The translations under genes were made by a program, and so were the position numbers. DNA of 64,000 bases, taken from the NCBI GenBank assembly GCA_947311845.1, contig CAMZMU010000062.1, forward strand, positions 47,346,906 to 47,410,905. Reading direction: 5' to 3'. Numbering within the stretch: the stretch's first letter is position 1; the number at the start of each line of letters is the position of its first letter. This DNA is from Poa pratensis. Its lineage: Eukaryota > Streptophyta > Magnoliopsida > Poales > Poaceae. Shown piece after piece: positions 1-11,443 of this stretch. The notes below the pieces were generated by a model, which searched no databases, was not told the origin of the DNA, and saw nothing but the letters and a program-made list of their open reading frames with translations.

Positions 1-11
1 CACCAGGCACC

Positions 12-745
12 ATGGCAGCCCCGACCTCCAGTGCCGACACCGGCTCCTTGGCCTCTCCTGATCCAGGTCTCCTTGGCACTCGCCCTACCCTTGCGCCACC
101 GCAAGCCTACGCCGCCTACGGTCATCCATTGAACAGCTACGGCAATCCGCCACCACCACCGGTTTCGTCTCAGCCGGCCCTGGATCCGCACTCATCACCG
201 CGCTGAACAACATGCAGCTCCACGGAGGGGATTGGTACATGGACTCCGGCGCATCCTCGCACATGGCATCCGATTATGGTAATTTCACGTCTCTAAAACC
301 CTATTCCTCTCAACTTGTCACCGTCGGTAACGGCGCCACTCTTCCTACTACACACATCGGTTCAACAACTCTTCAATCTCAAACTATTCCTCTTCATCTT
401 CGCAAAATACTTGTTGTTCCTAACATTATCAAGAATCTTATTTCTGTTCGCCAATTCACCACTGACAATAATTGTTCTATCGAATTTGATCCTATTGGTT
501 TCTCTGTGAAGGCTCTTCCAACCGGGAACGTGATTCTTCGATGCAATAGTCCGGTCCTCTCTACACCATGTGTCAAGCCCCTCGCCATGAAGCTCTCACC
601 ACCCACCACTCCACCGACCTGTGGCACCGCCGTCTCGGACATCCAGGACGTCACACCATGGATCGCCTTCATCACCAGCATCACATCCCCACAAATAAAT
701 CAGGGCCGTCCTGTGTCACGCTTGTCAATTAGGAAAAAATGTTAG
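12..745 (+). pseudogene. copia gag end, protease and pre-integrase segment
   Basis: A Pro-rich low-complexity stretch (12-206) leads, after a stop and frame change, into a frame from 212 to 745. This frame carries the retropepsin signature WYMDSGASSHM near its N-terminus (catalytic Asp in DSGA). A GAG-pre-integrase-like patch containing DLW-RRL-H is recognisable around 615-660, but out of frame. In an intact copia polyprotein these parts would be fused to the integrase. Here a stop at about 745 and a frame change separate them. The Pro-rich N-terminus is typical of gag tails but is not diagnostic on its own. Confidence 0.75.
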
Positions 746-807
746 GCTCCCGTTTTATGCTTCCACTTCCACTACTAGTACCCTTTTGAACGTTTGCATT
801 GTGATCT

Positions 808-1522
808 TTGGACATCCCTGTACCCAGCTCGTCTGGCTTTTGCTACTACCTTATTGTCGTCGATGATTATACACATTATTTCTGGAGTTTTCCTCTTCGC
901 CGAAAATCTGATGTTTTGGCCACCTTTGTTGCGCTCCATGCCCTTGCCCGCACACAATTCAACCTACCTATCCGATCCCTCCAATGTGACAATGGCAAAG
1001 AGTTTGAAAATACCTCACTTAACAATTTCTGCTCCACTAATGGCATCCTTTATGGTCTCTCATGTCCATACACATCTCAACAAAACGGCAAGGCCGAACG
1101 AGCTATTCGCACCACAAATGATGTCATTCGGATTCTTCTTTTCCAAGCCTCCATGCCTCCTTCTCAATGGGCTGATGCCCTCCACACTGCCACATATCTC
1201 ATAAATATACGACCCACGGCCGCTCTAAGCAATCGAAACACCATTCTTCTCTCTTTTTGGTCAGCATCCACGTTATGATGATATGCGTGTCTTCGGTTGC
1301 TTATGCTATGTCAACACCGCATCCACCGCAAAGAACAAGCTTGCCCCACGCGCCACTCGATGTGTCTTCCTCGGCTATCCCACTCGGCATCGCGGCTATC
1401 GCTGCCTAGATCTTCAAACCCGCCGCATACTCATCTCCCGTCATGTAACCTTCGACGAAAACACATTCCCGTATGCTCTCTCCCACACACCACGTCCAAC
1501 CCCACCCCTATTGACTCCTTAG
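808..1522 (+). pseudogene. copia integrase remnant
   Basis: Frame 808-1,278 shows the integrase core in order: VVDDYTHYFWSF (first Asp), QCDNGKEFEN (second Asp), and QQNGKAERAIRT (catalytic Glu, the DD35E spacing). A frameshift near 1,270 moves the remainder into the frame 1,283-1,522. That part carries RVFGCLCYV and CVFLGYP, the conserved copia integrase C-terminal motifs. A Ser/Pro/Thr-rich linker region follows to about 1,800 without a long frame. The enzyme would join retrotransposon cDNA to the genome; this copy cannot be made as one protein. Confidence 0.85.
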
Positions 1523-1859
1523 ACTCAATCTACACGACATACCCGTTTCCATTCTCCCACACCTCCACCTACCACAGAAACCAATCCCACAATCGCAACC
1601 CCGAGAACTCCTACATCCCCTGCCGCGCCAAGATCTTCTTCATCTTCGCCGTTCTCTATCGCCTCACAAAATTCTGTCGCGCCTCCATCTCCAGCCGTGA
1701 GCCCAGCGCCACCCTCTCCACCTATAGCCATTCACCCACCGCCGCCTAGCCCACGACAACATCGTACGGGAGTACCACTGGCCGCCTCCCCGGCCCTCCA
1801 GATCGACTAAACCTCTCTGCCCTCACATCATCACCGCTTCCACATAACTATTTGACTCC

Positions 1860-2803
1860 CTTCGTGATCCTGCTTGGCGTCAAGCAATGCAGGACGAATA
1901 TGATGCGCTCATGGCAAATTCCACTTGGACACTTGTCCCTCCTCCTCCCGGCGCCAATATTGTCACCGGAAATGGATCTTCCGCCACAAATAAAATTCCG
2001 ATGGTTCTCTACCTCGTCACAAAGCACGCTGGGTCGTTCGGGGTTTTACTCAACAACCCGGCATCGATTTTGACGAAACATTTAGCCCTGTTGTCAAGCC
2101 AGCCACCATTCGGATTGTGCTCTCTCTCGCTCAATCGCAATCCTGGCCTATTCACCAACTTGATGTTAAAAACGCTTTTCTTCATGGCAACCTAAACGAA
2201 GAGGTCTATAGCCAACAGCCTTCGGGCTTTCTTAACCCCCAGTTTCCTTCCCATGTGTGTCGCCTTCAAAAATCTTTATATGGTCTAAAACAGGCACCAC
2301 GTGCTTGGTTTCAACGCTTCGCGTCTCATGCTCGCTCCATTGGGTTTCTTGAATCCAAATCCGATGCCTCTCTCTTTACCTATCACAAGGGTTCTCACAC
2401 AGCTTATCTCCTCCTCTATGTTTATGACATAATTCTAACAGCCTCTTCTCCCGCCATTCTTCGTGATATCATTACTACTCTTGGTTCTGAATTTGCCATG
2501 AAAGATCTCGGTCCTCTGCATCATTTTCTAGGAATATCCGTCACTCGCACACCCACAACCCTCCATCTTTCTCAACGTTAATACATTATGGATGTTCTTT
2601 CTCGGGCAGGCATGCGTGATTGCCATCCTTCACCTACACCTATTGACACAAAGCTAAACTTTCAGCCTCGCAGGTCCTCCCTACTCTGACCCCTTCAATT
2701 ACCGCAGTCTTGCTGGCGCTCTCCAATACATCACTCTCACTCGTCCTGAAATTTCATATGCTGTTCAACAAGTATGTCTTCACACGCATGATCCTCGTGA
2801 ATC
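1860..2803 (+). pseudogene. copia reverse transcriptase remnant, interrupted at 2,803
   Basis: RT begins around 1,887 (QDEYDALMANSTWTLVPPPP). It shifts frame once near 2,050-2,115 and continues 2,117-2,581 with QLDVKNAFLHGNL, the first catalytic Asp motif, and YGLKQAPRAWF. The catalytic box that should read Y-V-D-D is YVYDI here, so one of the two active-site aspartates is lost. A TAA stops the frame at 2,581, and RT-like sequence continues in another frame to the insertion point at 2,803. Multiple independent lesions indicate an old, inactive copy. Confidence 0.85.
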
Positions 2804-4517
2804 TGATGATCCCGAAGAGCAAGTCTTGATGCCTGCACAAATAAACGGGATTAGGTTGAGACTCCAAGTGCAGAGTGTATAGTAAGTGGAAGACAGTTTT
2901 CCCCACGAGGGGTGACTCGAGGGTTTAATATCGAACTCTCGGGGAATCTGAAGTGGTAGATTTATCTTCTTATCCTTCTTTTGGTTACCTACAAAACAAG
3001 GTTAGATGTTTTGGTCCTCAACCTCACCTGTGGTTGTCAAGCACAAGGTGTAAGAATGATATCAGGATAGTTATGCAATGCAAACAAGAAATAAATATGC
3101 AATGATGGTGGATGCAATGTAAATGATATTTTTGGGTTTTTGAATGATGTATGCAAGATGAAAAGTATTTTTGTATTTTCGGATTTAATGATGGCTGAAA
3201 ATAGAAAAGTGGTATATGGTGTTGGAAAGGTGTTTCTTATGATTAAAAATGGACTGGGGTTCATGGTTTCACAAATGCACTCTCTCTTTATAAAGTGGTA
3301 GACAATGGAACACACAAGTTAACATATGAGATTGCAACACAGGGTTTGATAACAAGTTACTTAGATATATGGGCATCACGTCCTAACATAGAGATCTTTT
3401 GGTTATTAACCTCTCTTATACTCCACCAAGATGCGAACTAAATCATAACACCTCAGTAATTAAGATAACTCAGAGTATAGCATTAAGTATCATGACATGA
3501 AGTGAAAATAAGAACATGCTAGATCTAGTCATGGAGTAGTGGCAATGGTCACGCCCACATCCCCGGTAGCATGGTATTTTAGTTTATCCCTAGTGAGGTA
3601 ACAAAGTAAGGTAAAGATACCAAAGTGGATCGCAGAACTTTCTCTCACGTTCACTGCACTAGCCACCCCCCGTTACTCCAACTAATGCACACGTTCCCCC
3701 ACACACGCTCTCATAAACATGCTTGATCAAAACAAGTAGACAAGAACGGGGTACATAATATGCATCTATACTCATAACTGAAACAAACATTGCAATCTCA
3801 AACATATATTAACTCATAAAGATCCACCACAAAGGTATTACAACGGTGACCGTAATCATGTTCAGCAGCTCATACGGTGCTAATTAGTGAAGCTCAAGAG
3901 AGGAGAGATACATAAGTTACTTCCACAAACCCATAGTCCAGAGGTGGACTACTCCCTCTTCATCATGGAGACGGTGGAGAAGTCGATGGAGAAGATGGAG
4001 ACCACGCCGGCAGCGCCCCGCCGGAGTTTTCCCCCTCCAATCTGCAGCTCCTGATCTCCGTTTCGGTGTTTCTGTGTTTGTGCGGCGCTCCTTCCAGAGA
4101 ACGTCGGGGGACCTTTTTTATAGGCGTTTTTAGGTCAAGACGAAGTCGGTGGAGCGAAGATCGACGGCAACGGAGCCACGAGGCCCAAACGGGTGGGTCC
4201 CACGCGGCCAGTGGCCGCGTGGGCCCCCGTTTGGCCCTCGGGCCTCCGTTTGCTTGCTTCCTTTTTCGTAGTCTTCTTCCTTCCAAATATTGACGCCCGT
4301 AAATTTCCAGGTGATTTCGTTGACGTTTGGGTCCCTGAAACATTAAAATAAAAACTAGGGTTTTCTGCCTGTGCAGGGTTAATTCCATAAAAATAGGAAA
4401 TATGAAGATATTCCCAAAATCATGATAAAACATTGATATAACCCTTATATGATGCAAATATGATTGGAATATAAGCAATTAAAGTGCAAAGTTCATGTAT
4501 GCATTTTACATGCATCA
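2804..4517 (-). repeat. 3' LTR of the gag-only element (left on the plus strand)
   Basis: 1,714-bp direct repeat of 8,986-10,705, with TG/CA ends. By eye the two differ by two substitutions (near 4,143) and six small indels: a C-run, a 5-bp indel, two single bases in the T-rich stretch near 4,266, an A-run and one G. All lie between about 3,660 and 4,410. The small frame at 3,037-3,315 is LTR sequence, not a gene. Confidence 0.95.
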
Positions 4518-4533
4518 ACATCCCCAAGCTTAA
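4518..4533 (-). promoter_or_regulatory. polypurine tract of the gag-only element
   Basis: Minus-strand AAGCTTGGGGATGT lies directly against the start of the 3' LTR (TGATGCATG in element orientation). This is where plus-strand DNA priming occurs in LTR elements. Confidence 0.7.
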
Positions 4534-6887
4534 TCCATGCTCGTCCTCGAGTATGAAGATGATAAAACTAACATGGACTTTGCAATTTAATACTTAACAA
4601 TGGATATCAAAGATGATTACTATTGCTACATATAGTCAAATGATTCATTCTTCAAAGGAGTAGCAATATGCAAATAGTTTATGAAGTGATATCAAGTATT
4701 CAAGACAAGGATGTTCATTGATAGTTCACAAAGTGTAACATAGTAGCAAGTAATATGGAACACATGTATGCATAATGATAAGTAGAACATCCTACAATGG
4801 TCATAGAGTGTAGATGAAAATCTGAATATGATAGGTGTACACTTTGGAAAGATGTATATGTGAGTAGAGGTAAAGCATGCATAAGTTTCATCCAACTTCC
4901 AAACTCTTCTACTTAAGTTAATGATTGCAATAAGGTATTCATTGGTGTCAAGCTCTCATTGCCCCTATCATAGCATCTTGAATGATTAAGGTTAAAGTGA
5001 AAGCAAATATGAGTAGTGTGCTTGATAAAGAATGGGTTGAATGTCTCATGCCCCTTGAATACAAGTACTTACACCATGTGTTACTCAACTTGGGAAACAA
5101 AGCAAGTTCAATTAAATATCATTGTAAGCATAATAGTATCATCAAGAGCGTCAACTGGGGTACCTCTTGTCCCAAGATATGGAACAAGCCCATATCAAAA
5201 TGACAAGACAAACAAACAAAATGAACAATCTCAACACCCTTTTTATTTACCATTTGGAATAGTTTTTTATTGCAAGGTGTATCACAGAAGGTTCACCATA
5301 GTATGTAAGTAAATTTCCACCATGAATGATGCATGGCTTAGATTAGCGGCCCAGGCGTCTCTCTAACCATTTACACAAACTCATTTAAACTCACTTATTT
5401 CCACATTTATTTCAACATGATAAGCATCCATAGACAAAAGCACATGATATCAACTAAATGAGATGAAGAGCGTGTTGAAAGCTTGCCATGTGACAGCACA
5501 TATGGGCTAACTTCCAACCCAAAACATTCATCAAGCCACAAACATCATAATCTTAATCACAATGGGTCAAGTTTTATTATGCAAATAAAAGAACATTGTG
5601 CATCAAGTTCGTGAGAGCTATATAACCAATTTTTTCCATTGCAATCAATAACATAAACATTTTCATTCAGAGGTAAGATAACACAAACAACATGTTAAAC
5701 ATACTCGGAATAGCATAAAGCCAATAGGTAGATATGGTGGACTCACTGGAATAACTTTGGTTGAAGGTGTTGGAAACAAGTTTTTGCTTGTTGGAGTTTT
5801 TGGGCTAGCAAAAGGGAGAAAGTTGACCATCTAGATGCATGCATGAGTGTCCATAGAACTAACTAATCCATGTTAAACCAAGTGAAATAACAATCAGCAC
5901 CAAAACATGAATAAGTGATAGCTCTACAAAAAGAATTTGCAAACTATTACTCATAAACAAGCTCATGAATCATGCAACTATATGTATCATTAAAAATCAA
6001 GTCAAACATCCCTTTTCCCAATCTTATAAAAGCATCCAACATATTTCAACCCATATTTCCAGTAGCTCTCTCATATATAATTGATAGTGTGGTGGTCTCT
6101 CAAGACTCAAACAAAAACAAAAACGACGCTCCAAGTTTATGCGATAAAGTGTTTCGATCGAAAAACAGAAGTTGGACGTGTGCAAACCGAGAGTGTGTAG
6201 GTCCAGCGGGGTTGTCTTCACATCCCCAAGCTTATGGTCTTCACCATCCTTGGATAGCTCTTGGTGCATCTCCTCCAATCCCTGTGAAAAAACTTCAAAA
6301 CACCGTTTCTCCCATCTCTTTTCTGTGGGGTGCATTAATAGTGATAAACAAATAGGTTCCTTGCTGCATATAATCCTTGAACAAAAATTCATATGAATGT
6401 CCAGAAAGTGTATAATGTTGTATGCCTACTCATAAACTCAATTGGATCAAAAAGATTCAACTTAAAAGCTCAAAGCATGCATCAAACAAAATGGGACAGA
6501 ATCTGTCCAGAAAAACAGCAGCAGCAAAACGTATTTTTCTACCCTACCAAACTTTCTCGAAAAATTCCGAAAAAATTCATGCATACAGAGGATGAAAAGT
6601 TGCAACTACAGTTCAAATATGAGCTCATTCGGAGTTACAGAATAAGAATTAAAAATCATACCGTGCACTGATTCGTGCAGGAATAAAATCTCCGAACGCT
6701 ATAAGCAACTTTTTCAAACCAAAAAGGGTAAAACTTGGCACTTTATTAAAAACTCCAGAACCTAACTAGACACAAAATCTCTTGTTACAGCAAGAGGACA
6801 CAAAGAAAAATCACACAAAAATAACCGGGTTGCCTCCCGCAAAGCGCTTTCTTTATAGCCATATAGCTAGGCTTCTTACTTGTTGTT
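4518..6887 (-). other. gag-to-PPT spacer of the LTR element, no gene
   Basis: In element orientation this is the 2.4 kb downstream of gag. No frame beyond about 125 codons and no pol motif was seen. The polypurine tract abuts the LTR (minus strand AAGCTTGGGGATGT, plus 4,518-4,533). The same purine motif recurs at about 6,223-6,235. AT-rich throughout. Confidence 0.7.
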
Positions 6888-8720
6888 TTATTGTGGACGA
6901 AGCTCATGAGGGAGCTTGAACTTTGGTGGTTCCCTCTTCCTTGGAAAGTGTTCCATGCACTTCTTGTGTGGAAACTGAAACTTTACATTCCCTTCCTTTG
7001 AATCAATGATAGCACCTGTGGTACGAAGAAAAGGTCTTCCAAGAATAATAGGACTAGAGGTTTTATTCCCCATATCCATGATTAGAAAATCCACAGGCAC
7101 AAAAGTCATATGTAACTCTACCATAACATCACTTACTTTTCCCAAAGCATGTTTAATAGAGTCATCAGCAAGTGCTAGTTCAATAGAGCATTTTTCAAGA
7201 TTTTTCAATTCAAGCACTTCATATAGTTCTTTAGATAAAACAGAGACACTAGATCCTAGATCAAGTATGGCATGGTGTGTCTCTTTTCCAATAGTTACTA
7301 GTACCTTAGGTATCCACATATCCCCAAGCTTAGGTGGTATCATAGCCTCTTGGTTGTACCTAGCAATCTTTTCTTTCAAGACATGATTAGCAATATAAGA
7401 ACCAAAACCTGCTTGGTTAGTGTTGATGGAAGGATCACTTGCAAATTTTTGTAAGATAGATATTAATTCATGCAAGCTACAATTTTCTAAGTCAAGCAAA
7501 GGATCCTTGACTTCATTAAGCATTTTAACTTCCTCAACTTCAACCTCTTTCATTACCCCAATAGATTCTTTAGCAACTCTCTCTTGCTCATGAATGTGTT
7601 CCCAAGACTTATTGATAACCTCTTGGCAATATTTTATTGTTTCCTCATGTTTTTGGGCTGTAATGATGCTCTTTAATGATGAGACTTCCTTAGTAAGCTG
7701 ATCTACCCTTTCAAACAAAGCATCTTGTTTTTCAAACTTAGAGATAAATTCCTTATTAAGCTCTTTTTGGGTAGATATAAAAGATCTAATGGTGTTTTCC
7801 AAGTCACTAGAAACATTACCACTAGAAGCATATTTATTTGGCACATATGGGGGTTTATTATAAGAGTTATAATTGTTGTTACCATACCCATTATTACCAT
7901 AGTTCCTAATGAAGTTGACATCAATATTTTCAGAATTGTTTCCAACTAGTTCTTGCAAAGGAACATTTTCAACACTAGGTTTATTAAGCAAAGCAAGAAT
8001 AGTATCCATTTTAGATGACAAATCATTAGTTTCTTCAATAGAGTTCACTTTCTTAGAAGGATTAGGTGCCCTATCAGTATGCCATTGACTATAGTTTTGT
8101 AAAATGCTTTCCAATATATTTTTAGCTTCTACTATAGTCTTACTCATAAAAGCACCTCCAGCAGCAGAATCAAGTATGTTTCTAGACATGTAGTTTAAAC
8201 CATTGTAGAAAGAGTGTAATATGGTCCATTCATTAACTCCATGTGAGGGACAAGTTCTAAGCATAAGTTTTATCCTATCCCAAGCCATAGCAACATGTTC
8301 ATTTTCATTTTGCCTAAAAGAAAGGATGTTGTTTCTATTTTGCAAAATTTTAACAGGGGGATAATATTTCTTAATGAAAGCTTCTTTTAGATCATCCCAA
8401 GAATTAATACTACCAGATGGCAAGGAATGCAACCACTCTTTAGCTTTTCCTCTAAGTGAAAAAGGAAATAACTTCAGTTTTAGGATATCACTTTCCACAT
8501 TTTTAAACTTTTGCATGTCACATATTTCAACAAAGTCATGAAGATGCATAGAGGCATCCTCCATAGCACTACCACCAAATTGTTCCCTAGTTATCAAGTT
8601 CAACAAACTAGGACTTACTTCATAACTCTCAGCATTTATCTTAGGTGTGGCAATAGCTCTCGTGATAAATTGATCATTAGGAGTGTTTGTGTAGTCACAC
8701 AACTTAGTTCTTTCTCCCAT
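6888..8720 (-). CDS. intact gag-protease protein of the Athila-like element (610 aa)
   Basis: One unbroken 610-codon frame. Residues about 55-220 match the plant retrotransposon gag capsid domain: LRGKAKEWLHSLPSGSI, W-D-L---F--KYYPP, R--I--FRQ-E-E, RCPSHG and FYNGL. An Asn/Tyr-rich linker (about 270-300) and a Lys/Glu-rich coiled-coil-like stretch (about 315-420) follow. Residues about 470-575 form a retropepsin-like fold with HAILDLGSSVSVLSKELYEV, where DLGSS replaces the usual D-T/S-G-A, and ILGRPFLRTTGAIID, the C-terminal flap-partner motif of Athila/gypsy proteases. No CCHC zinc knuckle was seen. The start MGERTKLCDY is about 240 nt from the primer-binding site. The product would form virus-like particles and may mature itself. 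Base use is AT-rich, like the rest of the element. Confidence 0.9.
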   Translation of the reverse strand: MGERTKLCDYTNTPNDQFITRAIATPKINAESYEVSPSLLNLITREQFGGSAMEDASMHLHDFVEICDMQKFKNVESDILKLKLFPFSLRGKAKEWLHSLPSGSINSWDDLKEAFIKKYYPPVKILQNRNNILSFRQNENEHVAMAWDRIKLMLRTCPSHGVNEWTILHSFYNGLNYMSRNILDSAAGGAFMSKTIVEAKNILESILQNYSQWHTDRAPNPSKKVNSIEETNDLSSKMDTILALLNKPSVENVPLQELVGNNSENIDVNFIRNYGNNGYGNNNYNSYNKPPYVPNKYASSGNVSSDLENTIRSFISTQKELNKEFISKFEKQDALFERVDQLTKEVSSLKSIITAQKHEETIKYCQEVINKSWEHIHEQERVAKESIGVMKEVEVEEVKMLNEVKDPLLDLENCSLHELISILQKFASDPSINTNQAGFGSYIANHVLKEKIARYNQEAMIPPKLGDMWIPKVLVTIGKETHHAILDLGSSVSVLSKELYEVLELKNLEKCSIELALADDSIKHALGKVSDVMVELHMTFVPVDFLIMDMGNKTSSPIILGRPFLRTTGAIIDSKEGNVKFQFPHKKCMEHFPRKREPPKFKLPHELRPQ

Positions 8721-8957
8721 TTTAGCAAGTTTTTTTTGGTATTTTTAATTTTTTATGCAAAACTGAAATAAATATGATATGATATGCAATGACACTAACA
8801 AAACAAATAAATTGCTTTGTAAGTAAAGATGGATAAGATGGTGCTCACGTAGGTGCAACCTCCCCAAGCTTAGGTGTTAGCACAAGTTGGTGACGTTGAC
8901 TTTGTTGTGAGATGAATGCGATGATGCACACCCTTGGATAAATCTCTCAGCTACGAT

Positions 8958-8975
8958 TCCCCGGCAACGGCGCCA
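8958..8975 (-). promoter_or_regulatory. primer-binding site for tRNA-Asp
   Basis: The minus strand reads TGGCGCCGTTGCCGGGGA, complementary to the 3' end of plant tRNA-Asp, 10 nt inside the 5' LTR. It fixes the element's orientation. Confidence 0.88.
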
Positions 8976-8985
8976 GAAAACGTCT

Positions 8986-10705
8986 TGATGATCCCGAAGA
9001 GCAAGTCTTGATGCCTGCACAAATAAACGGGATTAGGTTGAGACTCCAAGTGCAGAGTGTATAGTAAGTGGAAGACAGTTTTCCCCACGAGGGGTGACTC
9101 GAGGGTTTAATATCGAACTCTCGGGGAATCTGAAGTGGTAGATTTATCTTCTTATCCTTCTTTTGGTTACCTACAAAACAAGGTTAGATGTTTTGGTCCT
9201 CAACCTCACCTGTGGTTGTCAAGCACAAGGTGTAAGAATGATATCAGGATAGTTATGCAATGCAAACAAGAAATAAATATGCAATGATGGTGGATGCAAT
9301 GTAAATGATATTTTTGGGTTTTTGAATGATGTATGCAAGATGAAAAGTATTTTTGTATTTTCGGATTTAATGATGGCTGAAAATAGAAAAGTGGTATATG
9401 GTGTTGGAAAGGTGTTTCTTATGATTAAAAATGGACTGGGGTTCATGGTTTCACAAATGCACTCTCTCTTTATAAAGTGGTAGACAATGGAACACACAAG
9501 TTAACATATGAGATTGCAACACAGGGTTTGATAACAAGTTACTTAGATATATGGGCATCACGTCCTAACATAGAGATCTTTTGGTTATTAACCTCTCTTA
9601 TACTCCACCAAGATGCGAACTAAATCATAACACCTCAGTAATTAAGATAACTCAGAGTATAGCATTAAGTATCATGACATGAAGTGAAAATAAGAACATG
9701 CTAGATCTAGTCATGGAGTAGTGGCAATGGTCACGCCCACATCCCCGGTAGCATGGTATTTTAGTTTATCCCTAGTGAGGTAACAAAGTAAGGTAAAGAT
9801 ACCAAAGTGGATCGCAGAACTTTCTCTCACGTTCACTGCACTAGCCACCCCCGTTACTCCAACTAATGCACACGTTCCCCCACACACGCTCTCATAAACA
9901 TGCTTGATCAAAACAAGTAGACAAGAACGGGGTACATAATATGCATCTATACTCATAACTGAAACAAACATTGCAATCTCAAACATATATTAACTCATAA
10001 AGATCCACCACAAAGGTATTACAACGGTGACCGTAATCATGTTCAGCAGCTCATACGGTGCTAATTAGTGAAGCTCAAGAGAGGAGAGATACATAAGTTA
10101 CTTCCACAAACCCATAGTCCAGAGGTGGACTACTCCCTCTTCATCATGGAGACGGTGGAGAAGTCGATGGAGAAGATGGAGACCACGCCGGCAGCGCCCC
10201 GCCGGAGTTTTCCCCCTCCAATCTGCAGCTCCTGATCTCCGTTTCGGTGTTTCTGTGTTTGTGCGGCGCTCCTTCCAGAGAACGTCGGGGGACCTTTTTT
10301 ATAGGCGTTTTTAGGTCAAGACGATGGCGGTGGAGCGAAGATCGACGGCAACGGAGCCACGAGGCCCAAACGGGTGGGTCCCACGCGGCCAGTACTGTGG
10401 CCGCGTGGGCCCCCGTTTGGCCCTCGGGCCTCCGTTTGCTTGCTTCCTTTTTCCGTAGGTCTTCTTCCTTCCAAATATTGACGCCCGTAAATTTCCAGGT
10501 GATTTCGTTGACGTTTGGGTCCCTGAAACATTAAAATAAAAAACTAGGGTTTTCTGCCTGTGCAGGGTTAATTCCATAAAAATAGGAAATATAAGATATT
10601 CCCAAAATCATGATAAAACATTGATATAACCCTTATATGATGCAAATATGATTGGAATATAAGCAATTAAAGTGCAAAGTTCATGTATGCATTTTACATG
10701 CATCA
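8986..10705 (-). repeat. 5' LTR of the gag-only element (right on the plus strand)
   Basis: 1,720-bp partner of 2,804-4,517; the length difference of six bases is fully explained by the indels listed there. It ends at CATCA next to the target duplication GAATC. The frame at 9,219-9,497 is the LTR twin of 3,037-3,315. Confidence 0.95.
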
Positions 10706-11335
10706 GAATCCCATTTTAATCTCATCAAACGAATTTTGCGATATCTTCGAGGATCTCTTGACCTCGGTCTTGTACTCCATTCTTCCTCTTCTCACCAACT
10801 AATTGCCTACTCGGATGCTGATTGGGCTGGATGCCCGGATACACGACGGTCCACTTCGGGGTTCTGCGTGTTCTTGGGAGATAATCTGATTTCGTGGTCC
10901 TCTCGTAGACAACCCACAGTGTCGCGCTCGAGTGCTGAGGCTGAATATCGCGCTGTTGCTGTTGTGGTTGCCGAAACTTGCTGGGTCCGCAACCTTCTCA
11001 TGGAGCTTCGCCGTCCCATTGACATGGCAACGGTGGTCTACTGTGACAATGCGAGTGCTGTCTACTTGTCTGCAAATCCAGTTCAGCACCGAAGGACCAA
11101 GCATATTGAACTTGATATCCACTTCGTACGTGAAAAGGTCGTTGTTGGTTCTGTTCGTGTACTTCATGTACCCTCCAGCTCTCAGTTTGCAGATATATTC
11201 ACCAAAGGGTTGCCTACGGCTCTATTTCACGAGTTCACATCCAGTCTTCACGTCGGTACACCTCCCAGTTCAGGCTGCGGGGGCGTGTTAGACAGATACG
11301 ATCGGCCGGAGGTAGTTTTGGTAGTTGACGTGTAA
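10706..11335 (+). pseudogene. copia RNase H and polyprotein C-terminus
   Basis: This is the continuation of the copia polyprotein after the nested element. Motifs in order are [19 protein letters not shown] (first RNase H Asp), [11 protein letters not shown] (Glu), [15 protein letters not shown] (Asp) and HIELDIHFVREKV. The C-terminal FADIFTKGLP marks the usual end of copia pol. The frame remains open to a TAA at 11,333-11,335, just inside the LTR. This half is undamaged, but it is cut off from its N-terminal partners. Confidence 0.9.
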
Positions 11336-11443
11336 TCAACTTGGACTCCAAGTTTACTTGTAACCCTATGTAACTTGTGCATCTAAATACAGGAGGCCAT
11401 GAGCCGAGGCAGGCATTGAGCCGCCCAATCTATTCCAATTGCA
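11286..11443 (+). repeat. copia 3' LTR, short (about 158 bp)
   Basis: It starts TGTTAGACAG directly after the polypurine stretch GCGGGGGCG and ends near ATTGCA at 11,443. Copia LTRs of this size are common in grasses. The 5' partner is off-window, so the exact end is inferred from the TG...CA rule and the return of CACTA coding sequence. Confidence 0.65.

Larger units (their letters stand above)
2804..10705 (-). mobile_element. Athila-like (Ty3/gypsy) gag-protease-only LTR retrotransposon
   Basis: This is a complete 7.9-kb element with nearly identical LTRs (TGATG...CATCA, 1,714 and 1,720 bp). It is flanked by a perfect 5-bp target duplication GAATC (2,799-2,803 and 10,706-10,710). In element orientation (minus) it reads: 5' LTR 10,705-8,986; primer-binding site complementary to the 3' end of tRNA-Asp at 8,975-8,958; gag-protease frame 8,720-6,888; about 2.3 kb without a long frame; polypurine tract; 3' LTR 4,517-2,804. 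No reverse transcriptase, RNase H or integrase was found, so it is non-autonomous, comparable to plant TR-GAG elements. The gag type and the Asp primer point to the Athila group. It would need polymerase and integrase supplied by a relative. Confidence 0.93.
1..11443 (+). mobile_element. Ty1/copia retrotransposon, 5' part outside window, split by a nested LTR element
   Basis: Protease, integrase, reverse transcriptase and RNase H remnants follow in the copia order (PR-IN-RT-RNH) on the plus strand. They run from the window start to 2,803 and resume at 10,706. The break is caused by the element at 2,804-10,705. If that element and one copy of GAATC are removed, the reading frame runs continuously from the end of RT into the RNase H region. 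The element ends with a short 3' LTR (11,286-11,443) preceded by a G-rich polypurine tract. The 5' LTR and primer site lie upstream of the window. Several frame changes and stops show it is dead. It is itself inserted into a CACTA element, because transposase-like exon sequence continues directly after 11,443. Confidence 0.88.

Noticed and set aside
3037..3315. 92-codon minus frame, repeated at 9,219-9,497
   Set aside because: Lies in both LTRs; low-complexity translation with no motif, duplicated only because the LTRs are.
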